Assembly: GCA_902779355.1 (NCBI GenBank)
Contig: CACZBF010000007.1
Location: 58,476-122,475 of the forward strand
Origin: an uncultured Lachnospiraceae bacterium
GTDB lineage: Bacteria > Bacillota > Clostridia > Lachnospirales > Lachnospiraceae
Direction of reading: 5' to 3'
Length of the DNA: 64,000 nt
This document shows, one piece after another, positions 27,112-33,582 of this stretch. The position numbers and the translations under genes are program-made. The notes beneath the pieces are model-generated. The model saw only the letters and a list, made by a program, of their open reading frames with translations, did not search any database and was not told the origin of the DNA. The number at the start of each line of letters is the position of its first letter. The first letter of the stretch is position 1.

Positions 27112-27963
27112 TCACTGTAAGAGCGACTCAAGTCCGATCTTTTCGAAGCTGCGGATGAAAAGTCGCAACCATGGCACGTCTCCGAATATCAGGTTGGTCA
27201 AAAACGTCAGGATCACGAAAACAGCCAGCGCGATACTGATCACGAGGATCACGCGGAACAGGGTGTCTCGGTTGGTCTCAAACCAGATCCGCACACGGAG
27301 ACGCCAGCCTCTCTTCTTTTCCTGTACTGCGGCAAGCTCCAGATCCTTATAGAGATCCCGGAAACGGTCATACGCCCGCTTGTCGATCTTCTTGGTAAGC
27401 AGGATGTAGCTGTTTGCTTTGCGTCTGCGCTTCACCTTGGGCGCAAGCACCTTCAGCAAAAGCTTTGCACATTCCACCACGCAGTCTTTTTCCTGCATGC
27501 TCGTATCCAACTCCGACAGATCCAAGGCATACGTCAGATACACGGAATTATCACGTGCAATGTGTACCTGGTGCTGCGTCAGCACGAGGTACAGAAGCGG
27601 CCAGGGAAGGTTGCTCGTCATGCAGGCGATAATGAGGTTGATACAAACCTCCTCTGCCTGCGCAAGTGTCAAGGCTTTCCCGACATAGAAGAGATCAAAA
27701 GGCCGCTCATTCTTGTACGGATATACGATCAGGTACTGCCCTTCGCAGGAGAAGTAATCCAGAAGGACACTCTCCTGTACCTCTTCCGCATGCTCGTTCA
27801 GCTCGATGAAACGTTTGATCACCTCGTGGTCTTTGACCACGATCACGACAAACCGTCCGCGTGCAGAATCGTTGAGGTTTTCGCAGACCTGTATTTCGTT
27901 GATATCGTTGCGCGCGATCAGGCGGACTGTCTTCAGGCGCATGTTCTGCGATTGATATACCAC
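27112..27963 (-). CDS. Membrane-anchored kinase-like (pseudokinase) protein (283 aa)
   Basis: The soluble N-terminal 225 residues follow a protein kinase plan without catalytic residues: a lobe with FVVIVVKD...VIKRFIELNE, a hinge-like YLIVYPYKNERPFDL, an alphaE-like IIACMTSNLPWPLLYLV, and QVHIARDNSVYLTYALDLSE where the HRD catalytic loop and DFG would be. A single membrane helix follows (about 236-261, ILVISIALAVFVILTFLTNL), then a short outward tail. The domain order (pseudokinase then one helix) recalls EssB/YukC of type VII secretion, although no clear homology is claimed. It lies 13 nt after the 617-aa gene and just ahead of the cyclase-like gene. Inferred role: inner-membrane docking platform. 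Confidence 0.72.
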   Translation of the reverse strand: MVYQSQNMRLKTVRLIARNDINEIQVCENLNDSARGRFVVIVVKDHEVIKRFIELNEHAEEVQESVLLDYFSCEGQYLIVYPYKNERPFDLFYVGKALTLAQAEEVCINLIIACMTSNLPWPLLYLVLTQHQVHIARDNSVYLTYALDLSELDTSMQEKDCVVECAKLLLKVLAPKVKRRRKANSYILLTKKIDKRAYDRFRDLYKDLELAAVQEKKRGWRLRVRIWFETNRDTLFRVILVISIALAVFVILTFLTNLIFGDVPWLRLFIRSFEKIGLESLLQ

Positions 27964-27976
27964 TGGTTACTCCTTT

Positions 27977-29830
27977 TTATTTCAGCAAGCCTGACAGCGG
28001 GTTCTTGATGTCGATGCTGCTGCGCCGCTCTTCTTCGAGACCCTCGATGCCCTTCTTCTCGACGATCGCATACGCATAGGTGCAGACCACCGGCATATCC
28101 GTGCAGTAGATCCGGATCTCGTAAACGCCGGCCTTTGCGGGTGCGGTGTAAACACCGTCGGAGCTGATCTCGCCGCTGTTGGGCTCGGTGAGCTCGTACG
28201 TGATGCTGACCGGCTCCATGTTGTTGAAACGGACGCCGAAGTAGTGATTCTCTTTGACGCCCATCTTGATCGTCGGCGTCTCGGGGGAGATCGTCTTGCC
28301 CGCATAGTCCTCTCTGAGGCCGAGATCGTTGCCTGCCGGGAAGCGGATCGCTACCCACCGGTAGGTGAGAACAAGGTAATCCACGTTCTTCAGCAGTCTC
28401 GCGCCGACCACGAAAGCACCTTTGTCATTCAGCACGCGGACTGCGGTCTCTGCATCCACGACGGTACGCTGGTCATTTGCGAAAATGTCCGGATTGCCGT
28501 AGATCGTGCTCTTTGCGTTCACGCCGATCTGGTCATCCTCTTTGATGAATTCGTATCCGACATCCACGTAGATATTGCCTTTTCCAAGGCCGTGCATGAT
28601 CTCGCCGGAATAGAAGGTGTCGCCTTTGCGCGCATTCTCACCAAGCGGGATCTCAAGTACGCCGGTCGCGATCTCCGGACCGTGCATGCTGCCGTCCGCG
28701 TCGGACACAGCCTCCACCGGACGCGCCGGCGCTGCGTTGTCATGCCCGATGCCGTTCTCGTGGATGAAATATTCCATGTAGTCGTGACGCTGCATCTCCT
28801 GCGCAGGCGCCGCAATATAACGCTTCACATTGGTCTCGATGACATCCTCGATGATGTACGCGCTGTCGGTACGTACAAGACGAAGATCCGCCAGACGGAT
28901 GAAGTCGCCCTGTCCGCCGAGGTTCTTCATCTCGAGGTTCATCTTGCCGATCTCACGGTTGACAAGCTCTCTCGGCTTCGTATTGGAGAGCAGGATCTTG
29001 ACCGTAAAGTTGCCGGGCGCCGGAACCGCTTTGTCGTTTTCATAAGCGGCTGCAGAGCCTGTCCGCAGGATCACGTTCGTCTCGATCACGGGCGAGTTCT
29101 GCACCATCATCCAGTAGTCGTAGGTGATGCTCTCGCCGTTTTCCAGCGTCAGATCGTCGATATCCACCGCAATCTCGTTCTTGCCGTCCTCGGAAAGGAA
29201 AACGGGGATCTGCAGGACGCCGTGATACGTCAAACGCACGTCCTCGTCGGAGACCTTGGTCACGACGAGCTGTGCTTTTACAATGTGCTCTCTCGTCACA
29301 GTCGACGGCATCACAAACTCAATCTTGTAATGATCGTCGCTCAGCAAAACGCCGCGGGACAAGAACTCGGTCTCCATCTCGAAGACCTCGGGAACATCGT
29401 CCTTGTCTACGAGGAACAGTTCATAAGACTCCAGAATACGGTTGAACTGGAACTCCGTATTCGGATCCGACTGATCGATCGCGTAGACCTTGTGGACGTT
29501 CTCCTCCTTGTAGCGGACACAGAGACTGACGAGATTCGTCTTCAATGTGTCGAAGCCCTGGATCGCGGAAAGCTTCTTGACGTCGGACGAGTCCACGACG
29601 ATCTCCCGTCCCATACCGTCAATCGCAACACCGTTCTCCACGAGGATCGAAAGGTCGTCCAGACTGATGACCGCGAGACCGCAGATCACGCCGGAACCAT
29701 ACATCAGGCAGTTGGAAAACCTGCGCTTGTTGTTGTGGTAGGCCTGCTCTGCCAGAAAGTCCCCGCTGGACATACGCTTCTTCGGGTAATACCGGTTGCG
29801 TTCAAAGGGGTACAACTGCGTGTTGTTCAT
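27977..29830 (-). CDS. CIS-associated structural protein with Ig-like C-terminus (617 aa)
   Basis: The N-terminus reads LYPFERNRYYPKKRMSSGDF then EQAYHNNKRRFSNCLMYGSG and VICGLAV...AIDGMGREIVV. This matches the recurrent module RNRYFYGKxLTxxDFxxEQxY...GVVCGLxV found in large proteins encoded beside contractile injection systems in many phyla, thought to be surface or baseplate components. The middle is beta-rich. The last 100 residues look like a bacterial Ig-like domain (YFGVRFNNMEPVSITYEL; GEISSDGVYTAPAKAGVYEI). No signal peptide. It is the first gene of the operon, with AAAAGGAGAGG about 9 nt before the ATG. The precise role is not established. Confidence 0.75.
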   Translation of the reverse strand: MNNTQLYPFERNRYYPKKRMSSGDFLAEQAYHNNKRRFSNCLMYGSGVICGLAVISLDDLSILVENGVAIDGMGREIVVDSSDVKKLSAIQGFDTLKTNLVSLCVRYKEENVHKVYAIDQSDPNTEFQFNRILESYELFLVDKDDVPEVFEMETEFLSRGVLLSDDHYKIEFVMPSTVTREHIVKAQLVVTKVSDEDVRLTYHGVLQIPVFLSEDGKNEIAVDIDDLTLENGESITYDYWMMVQNSPVIETNVILRTGSAAAYENDKAVPAPGNFTVKILLSNTKPRELVNREIGKMNLEMKNLGGQGDFIRLADLRLVRTDSAYIIEDVIETNVKRYIAAPAQEMQRHDYMEYFIHENGIGHDNAAPARPVEAVSDADGSMHGPEIATGVLEIPLGENARKGDTFYSGEIMHGLGKGNIYVDVGYEFIKEDDQIGVNAKSTIYGNPDIFANDQRTVVDAETAVRVLNDKGAFVVGARLLKNVDYLVLTYRWVAIRFPAGNDLGLREDYAGKTISPETPTIKMGVKENHYFGVRFNNMEPVSITYELTEPNSGEISSDGVYTAPAKAGVYEIRIYCTDMPVVCTYAYAIVEKKGIEGLEEERRSSIDIKNPLSGLLK

Positions 29831-29883
29831 AGCTTCATTCCTCTCCTTTTAAAATTATGACGAAACACCTCAAAATCCTTACA

Positions 29884-29892
29884 ATTATACCA
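29884..29892 (-). promoter_or_regulatory. Extended -10 promoter (TGGTATAAT) closest to the CIS operon
   Basis: TGGTATAAT is a consensus extended -10 element on the minus strand, about 54 nt before the first CIS start codon. No TTGACA-like -35 is present at the right distance, which is usual for extended -10 promoters. Predicted leader length is about 45 nt. Confidence 0.55.
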
Positions 29893-29966
29893 AAAAACCC
29901 GCAAATTTTCCATTAAATTTGCACAAATTGCTAAATTTTTATCCCACTTTTCCTATTCTCACGGCA

Positions 29967-30011
29967 AGTATACCATAAGAAACCCACACCCGATGTGTCA
30001 CTTATGTGTCA
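29967..30011 (-). promoter_or_regulatory. Box-controlled promoter: two TGACACA repeats 11 bp apart plus TGGTATACT
   Basis: On the minus strand TGACACA occurs at 30011-30005 and again at 30000-29994, an exact 11-bp step. The proximal box begins 28 nt before a TATACT -10 (29972-29967) that has a TG extension and lacks a usable -35. Boxes overlying the -35 region are typical of activator-dependent promoters, and 11-bp direct repeats are typical of OmpR/PhoB-type regulators. The same box pair occurs before two effector operons. Confidence 0.6.
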
Positions 30012-30036
30012 CCTGCGCGGTGTTTCGCCTTTGCCG

Positions 30037-30074
30037 AAATGCCCCCTGCCCGGAGGAGCGGGCTGGGGGCATTT
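30037..30074. repeat. GC-rich hairpin (16-bp arms, one mismatch)
   Basis: AAATGCCCCCTGCCCG (30037-30052) pairs with CGGGCTGGGGGCATTT (30059-30074) around 6 nt. It lies between the upstream terminator and the TGACACA boxes and lacks a T-run, so it may insulate the promoter or be a dispersed REP-like element. Confidence 0.6.
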
Positions 30075-30172
30075 GTAAGCGGTTGCGGTATTCATCACAT
30101 CTGATCTGTACCGCAGAGTACTTCCTTTTATCCATATATACGAATCACATTTCACACTGGCAATGATTTTTC

Positions 30173-30206
30173 AAAAAAACCCCTTCCCGATCCCCGGGAA
30201 GAGGTT
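30173..30206 (-). terminator. Intrinsic terminator of the 38208-30213 operon
   Basis: On the minus strand AACCTCTTCCCG pairs with CGGGAAGGGGTT (one G.T pair) around a 5-nt loop and is followed at once by seven T. It lies 7 nt past the last gene of the operon. Confidence 0.9.
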
Positions 30207-30212
30207 TTCTCG

Positions 30213-31064
30213 TCATGCTTCCTTTCTGCTGCCATAAAAGGCGGTTTTTGTTTTTGCTCCCGGAAGGAGCTTTTTGGCCAATGCCTCGGTTGGTTTCCTC
30301 TGGCAATCGATCAGGATCTCTGTTTCCGGCCGATACATTTCCGCCCCTTTTTGAATGCTGTAAGCTATCATACGCGCCAGATTCATTTTGAAATCCTGTC
30401 CCGTGGCATACAGCATCACCGGCGTGATGATCCCGTTCGGGGTCACTCTGACAAGGAACAGTCCCTTCACCTCATCATCCGTGATCGTGCAGGCAGACAC
30501 GCAGATATCAAACCAGCCCATGGACAGATACCCGAGATCCTCTAAAAGCCCCTTCTGCCCGTTCAAAAGGCAGTTCCTGATGGCGGTTCTGAATTGGATC
30601 ATCGAGAGTTCTTCCAGACTCACAATATAATCCGGGATCTTTTTCATTTTGTTGACAAGATCCGTGTTTGCAGCTTCCTGTAAGGTCAGGCGAAGAAAAG
30701 GACTTTCTTTCTGTTCTTTGGAAAAGCCGTGCTTTGCACAGCTCTCCGCAGGCTCTTCCTCCTCGAACCGGTAGCTTGTCTCGGCAATCTCATCGTTCAG
30801 GACGCCCTCGCTCCGGTAAATCTGATGGATCATATCATACGCTTCCGCACTCTCCGCTTTCAAAAAACGGATGACGCTCTTCACATCCTCATCGTCATGA
30901 TCCATGCCGAGCAGCTCATAGAGCATGGCACCCCTGACACTACCGTCCTCCTCTTTCACTCCGTACCCGCGATAAAAACTCCGCTGCATGTCATCGGCAA
31001 GGTCCGCGCCTATATAGGAAGAAAACTCTTCCAGATTGTCTTCCGTGATCTCGTATGCTTTCAT
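30213..31064 (-). CDS. GNAT-like protein, degenerate, effector-pair family (283 aa)
   Basis: The C-terminal part (about 185-275: GLFLVRVTPNGIITPVMLYA, LARMIAYSIQKGAEMYRPET, EILIDCQRKPTEALAKKLLP) matches the C-terminal domain shared by the other GNAT-like proteins of this island. The acetyl-CoA loop (Q/RxxGxG) of true GNATs is missing and the N-terminal half is acidic and helical, so this copy is probably not an acetyltransferase. It is the last gene of the operon that starts with an intact GNAT (38208) and contains the 1253-aa effector candidate and three membrane proteins; an intrinsic terminator follows. Possible roles are chaperone or adaptor; not proven. Confidence 0.65.
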   Translation of the reverse strand: MKAYEITEDNLEEFSSYIGADLADDMQRSFYRGYGVKEEDGSVRGAMLYELLGMDHDDEDVKSVIRFLKAESAEAYDMIHQIYRSEGVLNDEIAETSYRFEEEEPAESCAKHGFSKEQKESPFLRLTLQEAANTDLVNKMKKIPDYIVSLEELSMIQFRTAIRNCLLNGQKGLLEDLGYLSMGWFDICVSACTITDDEVKGLFLVRVTPNGIITPVMLYATGQDFKMNLARMIAYSIQKGAEMYRPETEILIDCQRKPTEALAKKLLPGAKTKTAFYGSRKEA

Positions 31065-31091
31065 CGTCTTTTTTCGCCGTCCCTGTACACG

Positions 31092-32159
31092 CTAGCCGAC
31101 CTTCTGCAAAAACTGTTCATAAAACTCTGCGGATGTTTCCTTCTTTTTCCGGAACATGGTATCCACGGTGACTGAAACAGGCTTATCCGGAAGTGTTTCG
31201 TTCAGCTTCTGAAGCCCCAACTCCACATCTTCCTGTATCATATGCAGTGCCAGTTTGTCCGAGACCTCTTCAAACAGGATGATGGTGTCTCTGGTGTAAC
31301 GGATGACCACACTGTTCTTCTCCAGGAGGCTTCTCAGCACGCCGGAGAAGGCTTCCATATCCCCCACGTCCCGCAATTTAAAGACCATGCCGCTTTTGGG
31401 CGTAAAGGCACCGTGTTCCAGATCCTTGCGCAGATATCTCATATAAAAGCGGTTGTAAAATCCGGTCTGACGATCCAGAAAACTTCTCTCGTTGATAAAC
31501 CCTGCATAGACATTTGTCACGGCAAGGGCGGCCCCAAGGGGCACCGTATAGTAGTCGGAAGCAACATCGATCACAAAGCCGAGGAGCATGGGGATCACGA
31601 GAGACCAGAGATCGAGAAATTTCGGTTCATGGAATCTGTGTTGATGCAACGCAAGCTGGATCACGGACGCAAAAAAGTAGACACCCACAACCGCGGAATG
31701 GATGAAGAGTGTCGGATACTGATGATAAACGCCATCCGCGTCATAGGAAAAGAAAAAACCGGTAAACATGTTGACCACCACAAGTCCGACGGTGGCATAC
31801 AAGGGTATCAGGCGTTTATGCACCGTGCGCAGCAGCGTATCTCTGCTGCGGAACGCCCTGTAATTCAAGTAGACATACCATACCGCGATCAGCACGATCT
31901 GCAGGATCAACTGGATATTGTGCAGCAGCAGGTCCGGGATCTCAAAGCGAGGGTCTGTCACTGCATAGGATCCCACCACCACCATGGCGAGGTTCACCGC
32001 CGCCAGCAGCATCGTGCTGAGCGGAAATGCGAGGAACAGTTTGCCCTCAAAGCTGTCTGTGATGATACCCCTGCTGCAGAGTACGATGACACCAAAAGAC
32101 AGCAGTATGGCAGCCAGATCCGCATAGATTGTCACATGTGCTTCCGGCAACAGGATCAT
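31092..32159 (-). CDS. Multi-helix membrane protein with degenerate GGDEF domain (355 aa)
   Basis: Seven or eight membrane helices fill residues 1-225. The C-terminal 130 residues keep the GGDEF-family frame (DRQTGFYNRFYMRYLRKDLE; GMVFKLRDVGDMEAFSGVLR; VVIRYTRDTIILFEE) but the G-G-D-E-F signature is replaced by YTRDTI, so no cyclic di-GMP synthesis is expected. It may act as a signal-sensing or nucleotide-binding partner. Its ATG overlaps the preceding stop (ATGA), so it is translationally coupled to the next membrane protein. The helix block resembles those of the phosphatases at 43640 and 45666 (a D-G-V-Y-H loop before a helix pair). Confidence 0.78.
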   Translation of the reverse strand: MILLPEAHVTIYADLAAILLSFGVIVLCSRGIITDSFEGKLFLAFPLSTMLLAAVNLAMVVVGSYAVTDPRFEIPDLLLHNIQLILQIVLIAVWYVYLNYRAFRSRDTLLRTVHKRLIPLYATVGLVVVNMFTGFFFSYDADGVYHQYPTLFIHSAVVGVYFFASVIQLALHQHRFHEPKFLDLWSLVIPMLLGFVIDVASDYYTVPLGAALAVTNVYAGFINERSFLDRQTGFYNRFYMRYLRKDLEHGAFTPKSGMVFKLRDVGDMEAFSGVLRSLLEKNSVVIRYTRDTIILFEEVSDKLALHMIQEDVELGLQKLNETLPDKPVSVTVDTMFRKKKETSAEFYEQFLQKVG

Positions 32160-32860
32160 AATGCACTCTCCTTCATACTGATCTCCGCGATCTCATTCAT
32201 CGTGCCCAGGTGCGTAAAAACGATGGTCAACGCTGTACCAAGCGCAGCCATGGAGATCTCTCCCACCGCGAAGGTCACGATGCCGCTCACCACGATCGGA
32301 GCGATATAGAGCCACAGCGGGATCAGCACCTTCTTCTCCGCTGTCCGGTACTTCCCGATATATACGAAGCCGGCGATGAGATAGACCGCATAGACCACAT
32401 AAATGGGGAGGAACAGGATCTCGCGGTGATAATGTCCCATCTCATCGATCCGGAAGAAGAGACCGGTGCTGTTGTTGATAAATACGATGCCGAGCACGAG
32501 AACCCCCGGGATAAACGCCGGCCGCACGCCGATCTTCACCACTTGCTCCCGGTCCCTGAAACGGAACGAACAATAGTCAAACCAAAGCATGACAAGCATC
32601 GTAAGCGCGATATAAAACACGGTCATGGAGATGTTCTGGAGACCGATCAGGATCGCATCCTCCTGATCCATGGTGAGGTATCCGACGATATCCCCCACCG
32701 CCATTACGCAGGTAAAGATCAGCATGCTGCGAAACAGCCGGTCCGATTCGCGCCCGCTCTGCCGCATGAAGCGGGTCTGCCGCAGGATCCCGAGAACCAG
32801 GATGATCGCGCTCACATCCAGTATGATCGTGACGATATTTAAGTAGGTCAGTGTAAACAT
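32156..32860 (-). CDS. Multi-helix membrane protein, sensor block without output domain (234 aa)
   Basis: About eight hydrophobic helices cover the whole protein, with an outward loop FRIDEMGHYHRE matching the HYHRE/YHQY loop in its neighbours and in the membrane phosphatases. No output domain follows. It overlaps the downstream GGDEF-like gene by 4 nt, and the upstream gene ends 7 nt away. The three consecutive proteins could form one complex, the last supplying the cytoplasmic part. Confidence 0.75.
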   Translation of the reverse strand: MFTLTYLNIVTIILDVSAIILVLGILRQTRFMRQSGRESDRLFRSMLIFTCVMAVGDIVGYLTMDQEDAILIGLQNISMTVFYIALTMLVMLWFDYCSFRFRDREQVVKIGVRPAFIPGVLVLGIVFINNSTGLFFRIDEMGHYHREILFLPIYVVYAVYLIAGFVYIGKYRTAEKKVLIPLWLYIAPIVVSGIVTFAVGEISMAALGTALTIVFTHLGTMNEIAEISMKESAL

Positions 32861-32866
32861 CTTCCG

Positions 32867-33559
32867 TTACTCCGTTTGTTGCCTGTCTGCAGTATCCGGA
32901 GAGGGCCGGGTCGGATCGGTCTCCTCCTTTTGTCCGTGATGCTCCTGAACGATCACATAAACCGTAAGAAACCCCATGGAGACGATCGGATATGTAAAAT
33001 CCGCGTATGTCAGCGTTGTGACCCATGCATCCACGATCGGGAACAGCAAAAAAACGCCGATGGCCCAGTTCTCTCCGGAGCTTAACGCTCTCCTGTAGCA
33101 AAACAGGAGGTAAAACAGATACACGATACACAGGAAGGCAAAGATACTCGCGTAGTCCTCCCAGGGACCGTATTGCATTTTGCCGTTTTCATAGTAGGCG
33201 ATCTTTCTGCTGAGGAACCCGATGACGATCACGACAATATCCGCGGCAAGGAGCCCCACAACCGGGATCATGACCCAGCGGGGAACTTCTGCCTTTCTCC
33301 GGATCACGGCGATCATATAAAACGCAAAAAACAACATTGCGGCCACCGGAAACAGGTAGGTAAACATATTCAAAATGAGAATAGACGGAAACAGCAGAGC
33401 GAAGATATCGACAACGGTGCCGGCGAGGAACGCCCCGAGAGCGGCTCTGAAATACCAGGTGGGTTTATCAACGGTGCCGGAGCCCAGAACGGACCCCAGC
33501 ATCAGGATGCTCATAACGATGATGCTGATGACTTCTGCTGTAATGATCGTTGTTTCCAT
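32867..33559 (-). CDS. Multi-helix membrane protein, sensor block without output domain (230 aa)
   Basis: Eight predicted helices with the same layout as the next gene (loop YENGKMQYGPWEDYASI before a helix pair) and a short charged cytoplasmic tail (HHGQKEETDPTRPSPDT). No enzymatic motif. It starts 23 nt after the 1253-aa gene and is the first of three similar membrane proteins in a row. Confidence 0.72.
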   Translation of the reverse strand: METTIITAEVISIIVMSILMLGSVLGSGTVDKPTWYFRAALGAFLAGTVVDIFALLFPSILILNMFTYLFPVAAMLFFAFYMIAVIRRKAEVPRWVMIPVVGLLAADIVVIVIGFLSRKIAYYENGKMQYGPWEDYASIFAFLCIVYLFYLLFCYRRALSSGENWAIGVFLLFPIVDAWVTTLTYADFTYPIVSMGFLTVYVIVQEHHGQKEETDPTRPSPDTADRQQTE

Positions 33560-33582
33560 TTTTTCTCCCGTGCTCCCGGCTC

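Larger units (their letters stand above)
29831..30212. other. 382-bp intergenic control region ahead of the CIS operon
   Basis: No gene is seen. From right to left it holds the terminator of the preceding operon (30206-30173), a GC-rich 16-bp hairpin (30074-30037), the tandem TGACACA boxes (30011-29994), an extended -10 (29975-29967) and a second extended -10 (29892-29884) close to the first CIS gene. The long spacing, AT-rich flank and two promoters mark this as the main control point of the CIS operon. Confidence 0.7.

Noticed and set aside
28244..29860. Long plus-strand open frame (538 aa) opposite the first CIS gene
   Set aside because: Antisense to a gene with recognisable conserved motifs; the product is Arg/His/Val-rich without domain likeness.
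31092..33559. The three membrane proteins as histidine kinases
   Set aside because: No H-box, N-box or ATP-binding GxGxG motifs follow the helices; only a degenerate GGDEF domain is present in one.
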